In this document: in pieces, positions 31,256 through 40,694 of the stretch
How positions within the stretch are numbered: the stretch's first letter is position 1
Layout of the letters: each line of letters starts with the position of its first letter
From: Clostridia bacterium
GTDB lineage: Bacteria > Bacillota > Clostridia > Oscillospirales > Acutalibacteraceae
Assembly: GCA_017465465.1 (NCBI GenBank)
Contig: JAFTWE010000027.1
Location: 1-59,923, forward strand
DNA: 59,923 nucleotides
Direction of reading: 5' to 3'
Position numbers and translations under genes: made by a program
Notes under the pieces: model-generated
What the model was told of the DNA's origin: nothing
What the model saw: only the letters and a program-made list of their open reading frames with translations
Databases searched by the model: none

Positions 31256-31993
31256 ATGAAATGTATGATTCTCGCCGCAGGCTATGCAACAAGGCTTTAC
31301 CCTTTGACAGAGAATTTTCCGAAACCCCTTTTAAAAGTCGGTGACAAAACCATTCTTGATTGGTTGGTTGACGATATTCACTCATCGGGCTTGGTTGATG
31401 AATATGTGGTGATTTCAAATCACAAATACGCTCATCATTTTGAAAGCTGGGCAAACAGCAAAAGTCAAAAAATAACCGTTGTGGATGACGGGACTTATAC
31501 CAATGAAACCAGACTCGGTGCAGTTAAGGATATTCAGTTTGCCATTGACAGCCTTAATATTGATGACGATATGCTCGTTATTGCAGGCGATAATGTTCTT
31601 GATTTCAGCCTGACAGATTTTGTTAAATATACGCAGAAAAAGAAAACATCCTGTGTAATGCGTTATTACGAGCAGGATTACAATAAATTATTAAAATGCG
31701 GAGTTGTGACCGTTGACGAGGAAGATAAAATTCTTAATATGACGGAGAAATCTCCCACACCTGCAACAAACTGGTGCTGTCCGCCGTTTTATTATTACAC
31801 AAAAGCTGATGCAAAGCTGGTGCAAAAAGGCATTGAAAGCGGTTGCGGAACAGATGCACCGGGAAGCTATATAGCCTGGCTTTGTACGCAGACAGATGTT
31901 CACGCTATGGAAATGCCCGGTAAACGCTACGACATAGGCAACCTTGAAAGCTACGAAAAAGTCAAAGCAGAATATAAAGGAATTACAAAATAG
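31256..31993 (+). CDS. Sugar-1-phosphate nucleotidyltransferase
   Basis: About 245 residues. RmlA/GlmU-like nucleotidyltransferase: MILAAGYATRLYPLTENFPKPLL, then LVIAGDNVLDF and the C-terminal MPGKRYDIGNLESYEKV. ATG 31256 is preceded by GATGAGGTG. It uses an NTP and a sugar-1-phosphate, most simply the product of the GHMP kinase encoded just upstream. The base (UTP, dTTP or other) cannot be read from the sequence. Confidence 0.85.
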   Translation: MKCMILAAGYATRLYPLTENFPKPLLKVGDKTILDWLVDDIHSSGLVDEYVVISNHKYAHHFESWANSKSQKITVVDDGTYTNETRLGAVKDIQFAIDSLNIDDDMLVIAGDNVLDFSLTDFVKYTQKKKTSCVMRYYEQDYNKLLKCGVVTVDEEDKILNMTEKSPTPATNWCCPPFYYYTKADAKLVQKGIESGCGTDAPGSYIAWLCTQTDVHAMEMPGKRYDIGNLESYEKVKAEYKGITK

Positions 31994-32000
31994 CAAATTT

Positions 32001-32027
32001 AAAGAGGGTTCGTGATGAACCCTCTTT
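32001..32027. terminator. Bidirectional terminator
   Basis: AAAGAGGGTTC (32001-32011) / GAACCCTCTTT (32017-32027), perfect 11-bp stem, 5-base loop, between the nucleotidyltransferase and the convergent transporter gene. Confidence 0.88.
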
Positions 32028-32029
32028 CG

Positions 32030-33454
32030 TTATTTATTCTGCTCTCTCATTGCAAGAGCTTTTTGGTGAACTTCTTCTTTGGTCTGGCCTGTGAGTTTAT
32101 AGAAGAAGAAGGGGACACCTGCCAGGAACATCATAAGTCCGTGAACAATGGTGTAGAAGAACAGCATAAGAATTTTTGTTTGCAGGCTCTGCTCGGGGTT
32201 GGGGTCAAGGTCGGTGGGCTGAATGTACTGAATAATAGAATTTTCACCGTAAAGGGCCAAGGGAGCAAGAGTGCTGGCTATTGTTCCGCTGATGAGTGTA
32301 CCGATTGAAATAACAAACGGAAGAGAAGCATCAAGGCGCTTACCTGTTTTAACCTCGATGTCTTCAAGAACATCGGCCTGGAACATTGACGGCAGGAGGT
32401 TTGAAGCACCGAACTGAAGTCCGATAAGGAAAAGAAATACAATGAAAATAATCTGGAGAAGTGTGCTTGGATTTTTGAAATAAAAATAGCCTACTGCAAA
32501 CGCCGCTGTGTTAGCAAGAACCGAGTAAATTCCGCTGGCGATGTAAAGAACCTTTGCATTGAACTTTTTAAGTAAGAAGTTAATTACAAGCATACCAACC
32601 GCCGTACCGATACCTGTGGGTAAACCGAAAAGCAGGAACTTTGATGTTGAGCCGAGAAGGGCAGCGGCAAGGAACGGACCCATATAGTTTGAAATGTTTC
32701 TGAAGCTTTTGAGGGTGTCTGAAATAATGATTGCCCAGGCGTATTTGTTTTTGAGTATATCGCCAAAGCCAACGAGAGGATTTTTTCTTTCGGTGGTGTA
32801 ATTAACCCTTTCTTCAACTGCACTCATACCGATAAGGGTGGTGATAATACCAACAACACTGCAAAGGCTTGCGCCGATTATGTACTGAGTGCCTTCATCT
32901 TTCCAGATAAGACCGATTACAAGAACAATAACAAGAGGCGCAGAGTTGCCCACTGCCGAAGAAATGCTTCTGAAAGAAATAATGCTGTCACGCTCTTTAT
33001 TGTTGGGGGGCATAACATTGCAAATCATATTGACTGAGTTGCCGAAATTACAGCCGACACCCCAAAGAACGGCGACTGTTACAACATAAATAAACAAGGT
33101 GGAGCTTGCTAAGCCGGGAGGAGCCCAGAAAGAAAGCACAAGCAAAATGCCCATTGGCACTGCAGTGAGCAAAGCAAGGGGCTTGAATTTGCCTCTTTTG
33201 CCCATTTTTCTGCCGTCGATATACATTACTATAAAAAAGTTCAACACAAAGCAGATAACACTTGTCAGCGAATTAAAGAGAGCCGTCTGCTCCTCTTCAA
33301 GGCGCAAAACATTAACAAGGTATGCATTACGGTAAGAGCCTACCATACCTGTCATATTTGTGTAAAAGAAGATGCCGATGAGGTACAAAATGAGATTTTT
33401 TGTTTTAACATATTTTTTGTCTGCACTTGCCAAATTATTAGCTACAGCCTCCAT
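32030..33454 (-). CDS. MFS/GPH-type sugar transporter
   Basis: 474 residues with about 12 membrane segments. The loop YIDGRKMGKRGKFKPLAL resembles the D-x-x-x-G-R-x-x-G-R loop of the glycoside-pentoside-hexuronide cation symporters, and VCSIQFGASNLLPSM-like helices near the C-terminal half fit. Likely imports a mono- or oligosaccharide, possibly the substrate of the GHMP kinase. AGGAGGTT precedes ATG 33454. It is transcribed opposite to the capsule genes. Confidence 0.82.
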   Translation of the reverse strand: MEAVANNLASADKKYVKTKNLILYLIGIFFYTNMTGMVGSYRNAYLVNVLRLEEEQTALFNSLTSVICFVLNFFIVMYIDGRKMGKRGKFKPLALLTAVPMGILLVLSFWAPPGLASSTLFIYVVTVAVLWGVGCNFGNSVNMICNVMPPNNKERDSIISFRSISSAVGNSAPLVIVLVIGLIWKDEGTQYIIGASLCSVVGIITTLIGMSAVEERVNYTTERKNPLVGFGDILKNKYAWAIIISDTLKSFRNISNYMGPFLAAALLGSTSKFLLFGLPTGIGTAVGMLVINFLLKKFNAKVLYIASGIYSVLANTAAFAVGYFYFKNPSTLLQIIFIVFLFLIGLQFGASNLLPSMFQADVLEDIEVKTGKRLDASLPFVISIGTLISGTIASTLAPLALYGENSIIQYIQPTDLDPNPEQSLQTKILMLFFYTIVHGLMMFLAGVPFFFYKLTGQTKEEVHQKALAMREQNK

Positions 33455-33686
33455 AGCATAACCTCCTGAAAATTAGTTACAGCTCAGTTTAACATCATTT
33501 TAGAATTAAATCAATTCACATATTCAATAAAAAAAGTCGGGTAAATTTATAGTTATACACAATTGAACAGAATAAAAGTTAATTTCATTATTTGTCGGAA
33601 AAATGCTGTTTTTCATTGTGTTTTACATTTGTATGTGATATAATGTACTGTATATTGGTATAAGTGTTTGTTTAGGGTGATGCTAT
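33455..33686. other. Divergent intergenic region
   Basis: 232 bp between the transporter and the Ig-like protein gene. Contains the plus-strand promoter at 33616-33644; the rest is A+T-rich with nothing recognised. Confidence 0.6.
33616..33644 (+). promoter_or_regulatory. Promoter of the exopolysaccharide regulatory operon
   Basis: TTGTGT (33616-33621), 17 bases, TATAAT (33639-33644) with TGA directly before the -10 (extended -10). The start codon is at 33687. Confidence 0.65.
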
Positions 33687-34508
33687 ATGATTAAATTATT
33701 GCAAAAGATAACAATTATAATCTTTACATTGATGCTGGTTGCATTTGTTCTGTTTACTATGATTGCAGAATTCACAACCGACAGAACACTCCCTGAAATC
33801 ACTATGGCTTCAGAGGAAATTGAAATCAGCGTAAAAGACAAAGAAGAAGCACTTCTTCATGGTGTTACCGCTTATGACGGTAAGGACGGAGATATCACTG
33901 ATAAAATTCTGATTGAGTCGGTATCAAAGTTTATTGAACCCGGTGTATGCACTGTTACTTATGCCGTAGCTGACAGTGACAGACATGTAACAAAGCAGAG
34001 CCGAACAGTTCGTTACACCGACTACACCGCTCCCGAATTTTATATGAAGCGAGCATTGGTTTATTCTGTTGAAGAGGCTCTTGATATCCGTTCAGCCGTT
34101 GGCGCTCGCGACTGCATTGACGGCGACATCAGCGACAAGGTTACAATTCTTGCAACCGACTATGTTGAAAATACCGCAGGTGTGTTTACCGTTTCATTGC
34201 AGGTAACTAACAGTATGGGTGATTCAATTTACCTTGATGTTACAGTTCATGTTGAGGGTAATGAAACCATGGCTCCTGAAATTCAGCTTGAAAAGAGCCT
34301 TATTTATATTAAGAAAGGCGAAAAACCCGTATTTGATGAATACATTAAGGAAGTTACCGTAAACGGAGTGCTGATGAAGAGCTATAATTTGCTTATTTCA
34401 ACAAACTTTGATTCTGAAGAGCCGGGCACCTACAATGTCCATTATTACATTTCCACAGATGACGGATATGAGGGCCACTCAATTCTTACTGTTGTTGTAG
34501 AGGAGTGA
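33687..34508 (+). CDS. Membrane-anchored protein with Ig-like (DUF5011-type) repeats
   Basis: 273 residues. One N-terminal membrane span (IIIFTLMLVAFVLFTMIAEF), then about three extracellular Ig-like modules; the first two share a DG(K/C)DGDI(T/S)D(K) pattern (AYDGKDGDITDK and ARDCIDGDISDK), typical of DUF5011/HYR-like domains. Such proteins commonly precede Wzz/BY-kinase genes in Clostridia polysaccharide loci. Probably holds or guides the polymer at the surface; the role is inferred. Its end overlaps the start region of the next gene. Confidence 0.75.
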   Translation: MIKLLQKITIIIFTLMLVAFVLFTMIAEFTTDRTLPEITMASEEIEISVKDKEEALLHGVTAYDGKDGDITDKILIESVSKFIEPGVCTVTYAVADSDRHVTKQSRTVRYTDYTAPEFYMKRALVYSVEEALDIRSAVGARDCIDGDISDKVTILATDYVENTAGVFTVSLQVTNSMGDSIYLDVTVHVEGNETMAPEIQLEKSLIYIKKGEKPVFDEYIKEVTVNGVLMKSYNLLISTNFDSEEPGTYNVHYYISTDDGYEGHSILTVVVEE

Positions 34509-34513
34509 TAGAT

Positions 34514-36016
34514 TTGAAAAAGAATAATACCTGGCTTTCATTCACCTTTGAATGGAACAGCCTGATTAAAGACCTTGTCCGTTGCTCCTGGGCGATTGTT
34601 CTTGCGGCAATTATTGCCTGGATGGGTATTCATGTTTATGAAAAAAGCGTTTACACTCCTTCTTATGTCAGCAGTGCCGTGCTTGTTGTTCGTTCAAAGG
34701 TTGGCATTTCAGGCGCATACACCAACCTCACAGCCTCTGCTGAAATGGCAAATATTTTTACAAATGTTTTTAAGCAGAATTCAATGAAAAAGCTTGCCGC
34801 AGAAAATCTTGGCCTTGATTCCTTTGACGGAACCATTACAACCTCGGTTAACGGCTCAACAAATATGCTCAATATTTCTGTAAAAGCAGATGAGCCTGAG
34901 CTTGCTTTTCGTTTGCTGACTTCAATTCTTGAGGTTTACCCCAAGGTTTCGGACGCTGTTTTTACAGACGCGGTAATAAATATTATATCTGAGCCTAAGA
35001 TGCCTTCGTCGCCTGCAAACTCTGCTGTAATTACATACAGAAAGCATATTATTCTTCTTGCAATGGTGTTTGAGGCAGCTATGGTAGTTTTGCTTTCTCT
35101 TTTGCGTGAAACCGTCAAGGAGGAAAAGGGCTTTTCTGCCAGGGTTGATTCAAAGCTTTTGGGCACAATTTCTCACGAGCGGCCGCATCTTTCTGTGAAA
35201 GAAATGATGCAAAAGAAAAAGAGGGCGCTTCTTATAAATGACCCTTATTCAAGCCTTAAATTTACTGAAGATTATCAGAAGCTTGCAACTAAGCTTGAGT
35301 ACGCGAATAAACACAACGGCCAAAAGGTTATCACCGTCACAAGTGTGGCTGAAAATGAAGGTAAATCTACCGTTGCGACTAACCTTGCTCTTGCTTTGTC
35401 TAACCGTGGCTACAAGGTTGCACTTTTAGACCTTGATGTTCACAAGCCGTCTCTTTATAAAATCTTCGATTTTAATGATGAAATCACAAACGATTTTACA
35501 GATGTTTTAGCAAGCAAGGTTGGTCTTGGTAATTTCAGATTTTACCGTTACAAAAAAAGCGATTTGTTAATTGCTTTTAACAAAAAGACATATTCAAATT
35601 CAGCAGAGCTTTTTAACGGACATTACTTTGAGGATTGTCTTTCGTCTTTAAAAGCACAGATGGATTTTGTTATTATCGACACGCCTCCTGCTTCTGTTTC
35701 GGCTGATGCAATTACGCTTTCTTCTTATTCTGATTCAACTATTCTTGTTGTCAGAACAGACTGTGTTCCGGTAAGAGATATCAATGATACGATTCTTTCA
35801 ATTTCTGACGCCGGCGGAAAGTTTGAGGGATGTGTACTTAATAATGTTTATAAGCCGTTTACATTATTTGGACAAATGGGCTCTGACGAGCGCGGCTCTT
35901 ACGGTTACGGCAACTATTACGGATATTCAAAATACGGTAAATCAAATCCTTTGACTGATGTGCTTGATGAAGGATTTTCTGCCGACTCTTTAGACAGTTT
36001 AAACCGCAACGAATAG
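34514..36016 (+). CDS. Wzz-type chain-length regulator fused to BY-kinase (copy 1)
   Basis: About 500 residues. Two membrane spans flank a Wzz-type extracellular domain; the cytoplasmic kinase domain has Walker A SVAENEGKSTVATNLAL, Walker A' VALLDLDVHKPSL and Walker B FVIIDTPPAS. The C-terminal tail is Tyr-rich (YGYGNYYGYSKYGKS), the autophosphorylation cluster. I prefer TTG 34514 (AGGAG 8 bases upstream); a GTG at 34505 overlaps that site. Controls polymer length and export. Confidence 0.9.
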   Translation: MKKNNTWLSFTFEWNSLIKDLVRCSWAIVLAAIIAWMGIHVYEKSVYTPSYVSSAVLVVRSKVGISGAYTNLTASAEMANIFTNVFKQNSMKKLAAENLGLDSFDGTITTSVNGSTNMLNISVKADEPELAFRLLTSILEVYPKVSDAVFTDAVINIISEPKMPSSPANSAVITYRKHIILLAMVFEAAMVVLLSLLRETVKEEKGFSARVDSKLLGTISHERPHLSVKEMMQKKKRALLINDPYSSLKFTEDYQKLATKLEYANKHNGQKVITVTSVAENEGKSTVATNLALALSNRGYKVALLDLDVHKPSLYKIFDFNDEITNDFTDVLASKVGLGNFRFYRYKKSDLLIAFNKKTYSNSAELFNGHYFEDCLSSLKAQMDFVIIDTPPASVSADAITLSSYSDSTILVVRTDCVPVRDINDTILSISDAGGKFEGCVLNNVYKPFTLFGQMGSDERGSYGYGNYYGYSKYGKSNPLTDVLDEGFSADSLDSLNRNE

Positions 36017-36026
36017 GATTGATATT

Positions 36027-37487
36027 ATGTCAAATAACACTTCAAACAAAGAGAATATGACATCAACGGTAGAGGTTCGGATTTTGCTCAGCGATATATG
36101 GCGCGGCGTAAAAAAGTTTGGCTGGATTGCTCTTGCTTTGGCGGTGCTTCTTGGCGGATTTCAGTTTTATCGAAGCTATGTTCGCTTCAGCCCTGTTTAT
36201 ACAGCCGCCGCAACCTTCACCGTTCATACCGAAAATAAAGTGCTTTCGGGAGATAACGGTGTATCGGCATACTCTTTCTATTATGACAGGGAAACAGCCG
36301 ACCAGCTTGAAACTGTTTTTCCTCATATAATCAGCAACTCCATTCTCCGCAAGCAGGTTTGTGATGATTTGGGTGTTAAAAGTATGCCTGCAACTGTTAC
36401 AGCTTCTGTTGTTGAAGGCACTAATATGATTACCCTTACTGCAAAGGGCTCTGACCCTCAGTTGACTTATGATACGCTTCTTTCTGTTATCGACAACTAT
36501 TCATCAGTTGCAGAGTACATAATCGGACGAACAAAGCTTGTTATGATTAATGACCCTGTTGTTCCCACAACCCCCTCAAACTCAGGGGCTTGGATGACAT
36601 CTGTTTTTTATGCCGCACTTATAGGTGTTGTGCTTGGATTTGCCTGGATTTTGGTTTATGCTATTTTGAGAAAAACAATCCGCACAAAAGAGGATATCAA
36701 AGATGTTTTGAATCAGCATTGCATCGGTGCATTACCTCAGGTTGTTTTCAAAAAGTACCGCAGAGAAATCAGCAAAAACCTTGTTATGACCAACCCGCTT
36801 ATCGGCAATGAATTTCTTGAATCATTGCGCCTTTTAAAAAGCTCTGTTCAGGTGGCTCTTGAAAAGGGTGAAAAATCAGTTATGATAACCAGCACCGCCC
36901 CAAACGAGGGCAAAACTGTGGTTACCGTTAACTTGGCGGCATCTTTTGCAACAGAAGAAAAGAATATCCTTGTTATTGATGCCGATTTAAGAAACTCCGG
37001 CGTACAAAAAATGCTCACAGAGGGCAGATTTGAAAGACAGCTTATCAATGATAATGAATTCTTTAAAATTGAGCATATTGATAAGCTTGAATTTGACCTG
37101 CTGAGCTTCAAGCCTGTTATCAATTCTGTTCAGAAGATTTCGCGAACAGTTAAGCTTAAGGAGTTTCTCAACGCACTCAGGGATATATATGACCTTATTC
37201 TGGTTGATACCCCACCTTGCGGAATGATTTCGGACGCAACAATTATTGCAGGCTCGGTTGAAGCCGTGATTTATGTTGTAAGGCAGGACGCTGTTATTCA
37301 GTCAAATATCCGCTCAGGTATCAGCTCGTTGCTTGAAACCGAAACAAACTTCCTTGGCTGTATTCTTAACTTTGCCGCAGGCGGAATCGGCGGCTACGGC
37401 GGTTACTATAAATATTACCGCGGCGGTTATTCTTATAAATACGGTTATTCCAAAAAGTACGGCTACGGTGATAAAAAGTCCAAATAA
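36027..37487 (+). CDS. Wzz-type chain-length regulator fused to BY-kinase (copy 2)
   Basis: 486 residues, same architecture as the preceding gene: two membrane spans, Walker A STAPNEGKTVVTVNLA, Walker A' ILVIDADLRNSGV, Walker B LILVDTPPCGM, and a Gly/Tyr-rich tail (GGYYKYYRGGYSYKYGYS). Only 10 bases separate it from copy 1. The two are clearly divergent paralogues, so they may form a hetero-oligomer. Confidence 0.9.
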   Translation: MSNNTSNKENMTSTVEVRILLSDIWRGVKKFGWIALALAVLLGGFQFYRSYVRFSPVYTAAATFTVHTENKVLSGDNGVSAYSFYYDRETADQLETVFPHIISNSILRKQVCDDLGVKSMPATVTASVVEGTNMITLTAKGSDPQLTYDTLLSVIDNYSSVAEYIIGRTKLVMINDPVVPTTPSNSGAWMTSVFYAALIGVVLGFAWILVYAILRKTIRTKEDIKDVLNQHCIGALPQVVFKKYRREISKNLVMTNPLIGNEFLESLRLLKSSVQVALEKGEKSVMITSTAPNEGKTVVTVNLAASFATEEKNILVIDADLRNSGVQKMLTEGRFERQLINDNEFFKIEHIDKLEFDLLSFKPVINSVQKISRTVKLKEFLNALRDIYDLILVDTPPCGMISDATIIAGSVEAVIYVVRQDAVIQSNIRSGISSLLETETNFLGCILNFAAGGIGGYGGYYKYYRGGYSYKYGYSKKYGYGDKKSK

Positions 37488-37507
37488 TAAAAAAGTGAGA
37501 TGATATT

Positions 37508-39229
37508 ATGAAAAAGCCGGGTGAATACGCTAATCTGCTTCGCTCTATCAGTGCGGAGTGGAAGTGGCTTTTACATTATGTATCTCGCTACCGCCTGCAG
37601 ATGGTGATTTATGTTGTTCTCGGTGTTGTGAGCATCTGTATGGGTCTTGGCTCGGGTGTTGCTTCAAAATATCTGATTGATGCCGTTGTTTCTCATAATA
37701 CCGACACTATCGTTTCCAGCGCGGCGTTTGCCGTTACTCTTGCTCTTTTTCAGGTGCTTACAGGCTCGGCAATTTCAAGGATTGCCGCCGTTGTAGGTAC
37801 AAAAATCAGCAATGAAATCAGAGAAGATATTTATGAACACATAGTTTTTTCTCATTGGGAGGATATAAGCAAATATCATTCCGGTGAATTGCTTAACCGA
37901 ATTGAAGGCGATGTTTCTGCCATTGCGGGAAGTGTGGTTTCTTACATTCCAGGTGTGTTTACTAAAACGGCGCAGTTTATCGGTTGCCTTGCAGTAGTTT
38001 TATATTATGACCCCATAATGGCTGTGTTTGCTTTTCTGAGCTCTCCGTTTCTTCTGCTTACTTCAAAGTTTTCGGCTAAAATGATGCGGAAATATAATGA
38101 GCAGGCCCGTGAAACCAACGGAAAGATTTTGTCTTTTTATTCAGAATCAATTCAGAATATTCAGACAATCAAAGCCTTCGGTATGACAAAGTATTATGTA
38201 GGTCAGCTTAAGGTTAATCTTGATTTATACAGAAAAATAAGGCTTGACCACGGTAAATTTTCTATTGCGATGTCTTTGTGTATGTCTGTTATCGGGCTTA
38301 TAGTAACTTATCTTTGCTACGGCTGGGGTGTATGGCAGCTGTGGCAGGGTGCAATAACTTACGGCACAATGACCTTGTTTTTGCAGCTTTCAGGTCAGCT
38401 GTCATCTTCTTTTTCTGCTTTGGTTAAGCTTATTCCCAATGCCATTTCAATCGCAACAGCCGCGGGAAGGATTATGGAACTGAGCGACCTACCCACAGAA
38501 AATGATGCTGACGGTGAAAAGGCTGAGTCTATGAGAGAAACAGCCGATAAAGACGGTCTTTATCTCAGATGTGATAACCTTACATATACCTATAAAGACG
38601 GAACTTCACCGGTTGTTAAAGATATTTCTTTTTACGCAGACCCCGGTGAAACAATCGCTCTTGTCGGCCCATCAGGTGAAGGCAAAACAACAATTCTTCG
38701 TTTGATTTTAGGCCTTGTTAAGCCTGATTCGGGTGAAATGTCAATGATTACCAAAAACGGTGAAAAAATAACGGTTTCTGACAGCACAAGAAGATTTTGC
38801 TCCTATGTTCCCCAGGACAATGCAGTTTTTTCAGGCTGTATTGCAGATAATCTCAGAATTGTCAAGCCTGATGCCACCGATGATGAAATTATAACAGCCC
38901 TTAAAACCGCTGATGCGTGGGGATTTGTTGAAAAGCTCGGTGACGGAATTTATACCGAAATAGGCGAAAGGGGAGTTAACTTCTCAGAAGGTCAGATTCA
39001 GCGAATTTCAATCGCCAGAGCATTGTTAAGAAACGCACCTGTGCTTGTTATGGACGAAGCAACAAGCGCTCTTGATGCGGACACCGAGGCAACCGTTCTT
39101 GCAAATATTATGACGGCATACCCAAACCGTACCTGTGTTATCACAACTCACAGACCGAGCATGCTTCAATATTGCAAAAGGGTTTACAGAATTAACGAAG
39201 AAGGCAATTTAACCTTAATAGAAAAATAA
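37508..39229 (+). CDS. ABC exporter, fused membrane and ATPase domains
   Basis: 573 residues. Six membrane helices, then an ATPase domain with Walker A GPSGEGKTTILRL, signature NFSEGQIQRISIARALL (FSEGQ in place of LSGGQ), Walker B PVLVMDEATSALD and switch THRPS. There is no C39 peptidase domain. It could export polysaccharide precursors, lipid-linked sugar or the peptide of the RiPP-like cassette that follows. It is the last gene before a terminator. Confidence 0.88.
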   Translation: MKKPGEYANLLRSISAEWKWLLHYVSRYRLQMVIYVVLGVVSICMGLGSGVASKYLIDAVVSHNTDTIVSSAAFAVTLALFQVLTGSAISRIAAVVGTKISNEIREDIYEHIVFSHWEDISKYHSGELLNRIEGDVSAIAGSVVSYIPGVFTKTAQFIGCLAVVLYYDPIMAVFAFLSSPFLLLTSKFSAKMMRKYNEQARETNGKILSFYSESIQNIQTIKAFGMTKYYVGQLKVNLDLYRKIRLDHGKFSIAMSLCMSVIGLIVTYLCYGWGVWQLWQGAITYGTMTLFLQLSGQLSSSFSALVKLIPNAISIATAAGRIMELSDLPTENDADGEKAESMRETADKDGLYLRCDNLTYTYKDGTSPVVKDISFYADPGETIALVGPSGEGKTTILRLILGLVKPDSGEMSMITKNGEKITVSDSTRRFCSYVPQDNAVFSGCIADNLRIVKPDATDDEIITALKTADAWGFVEKLGDGIYTEIGERGVNFSEGQIQRISIARALLRNAPVLVMDEATSALDADTEATVLANIMTAYPNRTCVITTHRPSMLQYCKRVYRINEEGNLTLIEK

Positions 39230-39234
39230 GCTAT

Positions 39235-39270
39235 GCAGATGTGTCAATAAAAAGGCACATCTGCTTTTTT
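39235..39270 (+). terminator. Terminator after the ABC exporter gene
   Basis: GCAGATGTG (39235-39243) / CACATCTGC (39256-39264) followed by six T. It separates the kinase/exporter operon from the RiPP-like cassette. Confidence 0.88.
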
Positions 39271-39301
39271 ATTCTAATTGAACAAATAAGCAATATTGTT
39301 A

Positions 39302-39330
39302 TTGATTTGAAAATAATATTGTGATATAAT
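39302..39330 (+). promoter_or_regulatory. Promoter of the RiPP-like cassette
   Basis: TTGATT (39302-39307), 17 bases, TATAAT (39325-39330) with TGTGA before the -10. The start codon is at 39377, so the cassette has its own transcription start. Confidence 0.75.
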
Positions 39331-39376
39331 CAGTCTGACAATAGGGTTTTTATGCGTTGTTAAAGGAGAGACCGAA

Positions 39377-39643
39377 ATGTACAAAGTTAAAGACGGTTTC
39401 ATTGTAAGAAAAATCGGCAATCAGATTATGGCTGTTCCCGTGGGTAGCCGTACCTCTGAAATTCACGGAATGATTGCCTTGAGCGAAAGCGGAGCACTTT
39501 TATGGGCCGCCTTGGAAAACGGAGCAGAGATTGACGCTCTTGCAGACATTTTGACCGATAATTACGAGGTTGAACGCTCTGTGGCTGTGGCTGATGTTGA
39601 AAGCTTTCTTGAAGGCTTGAAAAAACAAGGTGCATTGCAATGA
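39377..39643 (+). CDS. PqqD-family peptide chaperone
   Basis: 88 residues. The PqqD fold pattern (YKVKDGFIVRKIGNQIMAVPVG, LSESGALLWAALENG, then VERSVAVADVESFLEGLKKQGAL) matches PqqD-like recognition proteins that deliver a leader peptide to a radical-SAM enzyme. Its stop overlaps the start of the radical-SAM gene (ATGA). AAAGGAGAG precedes ATG 39377. Confidence 0.9.
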   Translation: MYKVKDGFIVRKIGNQIMAVPVGSRTSEIHGMIALSESGALLWAALENGAEIDALADILTDNYEVERSVAVADVESFLEGLKKQGALQ

Positions 39644-40692
39644 TGGATTGTCAGCATTTCGGAGATAACTTTTTAAACGAAATGGATTTATGGGCTAAAA
39701 GGAACAAAATTCCTCTTTACACAACCTTTGAGCTGACGCCGTTTTGCAATTTTAGTTGTGTGATGTGCTATGTTCGTCTTAATAAAGAAATGGCACAGCA
39801 GCAAGGCTCAATGCTCACCGCCGGGCAGTGGCTTGATATTGCCCGTCAGGCTAAGGAAGCAGGAACTCTGCATTTGACCTTAACAGGAGGAGAGCCCCTT
39901 TCGCATCCTGATTTCTGGAAGATTTATGAAGAGCTTAATAAAATGGGCTTTTTGATTTATATTCTTTCAAACGGCTCACTGATTGATGATGAGGCGATGG
40001 CAAAATTCCGACTTTACGGTATGCCCAATATGGTGAAGCTGACCGTTTACGGTGCAAGTGATGAAACTTATAAAAAAGTATGTAATTCGCCTGACGGTTT
40101 TACCAAGCTTTCCAAAGCGGTTGACCTTTTAAAAGAGGCAGGAGTTCCTCTTAAAATGACCTCAACCATAGTTAAAGAAAATGCCTGTGATTTGCAGGAA
40201 ATTTATAAATTTGCCCGTGAAAAGGGAGTGCCGATGCAGCACACGATTTCGGTGCATAAGTCATCACGAGGCTCAATAAATTCGGTGGAAGCTTCAAGGT
40301 TTGCTTTTGCAGATTTTCCTGATGAAATAAGCCTTGAAATGTTAGAAAAAAGCAAGTTTCCGCCACTTGAAACCCCCTTCGCCTGGTGTGCAAGCTTAGG
40401 AAAAAACCTTGTTATTACCTGGCACGGACATTTTCAGCTTTGCACCTCATTAAGTAATCCCTATGTTCAGTATTCGGGTGATTTTCTTCGGGATTTTTAC
40501 TCCTTAGATGAATTGCTCCGAAAGATAAAAAGTCCCGACGAGTGTCAGGAGTGCAAGTGGAAAGAATTTTGCCAGCGGTGCCCGGGAATTCTTTGTGCAG
40601 AAAGCGGTAACCCTGAAAGAATTGATAAAGATTTTTGCCTTATGGCAAAGAGATTACAGGATTTATACAAAATCAAAAGGGAGGACATATAA
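39640..40692 (+). CDS. Radical SAM/SPASM peptide-modifying enzyme
   Basis: 350 residues. The radical-SAM cluster motif CNFSCVMCY (CxxxCxxC) is near residue 31, followed by LTLTGGEPLSHPDFW. The C-terminal SPASM-type Cys cluster (CTSL...CQECKWKEFCQRCPGILCAE...FC) binds extra Fe-S clusters. With PqqD before and a small peptide after, it most likely modifies a ribosomal peptide (thioether, epimerization or C-C link; not predictable here). Confidence 0.92.
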   Translation: MMDCQHFGDNFLNEMDLWAKRNKIPLYTTFELTPFCNFSCVMCYVRLNKEMAQQQGSMLTAGQWLDIARQAKEAGTLHLTLTGGEPLSHPDFWKIYEELNKMGFLIYILSNGSLIDDEAMAKFRLYGMPNMVKLTVYGASDETYKKVCNSPDGFTKLSKAVDLLKEAGVPLKMTSTIVKENACDLQEIYKFAREKGVPMQHTISVHKSSRGSINSVEASRFAFADFPDEISLEMLEKSKFPPLETPFAWCASLGKNLVITWHGHFQLCTSLSNPYVQYSGDFLRDFYSLDELLRKIKSPDECQECKWKEFCQRCPGILCAESGNPERIDKDFCLMAKRLQDLYKIKREDI

Positions 40693-40694
40693 TT

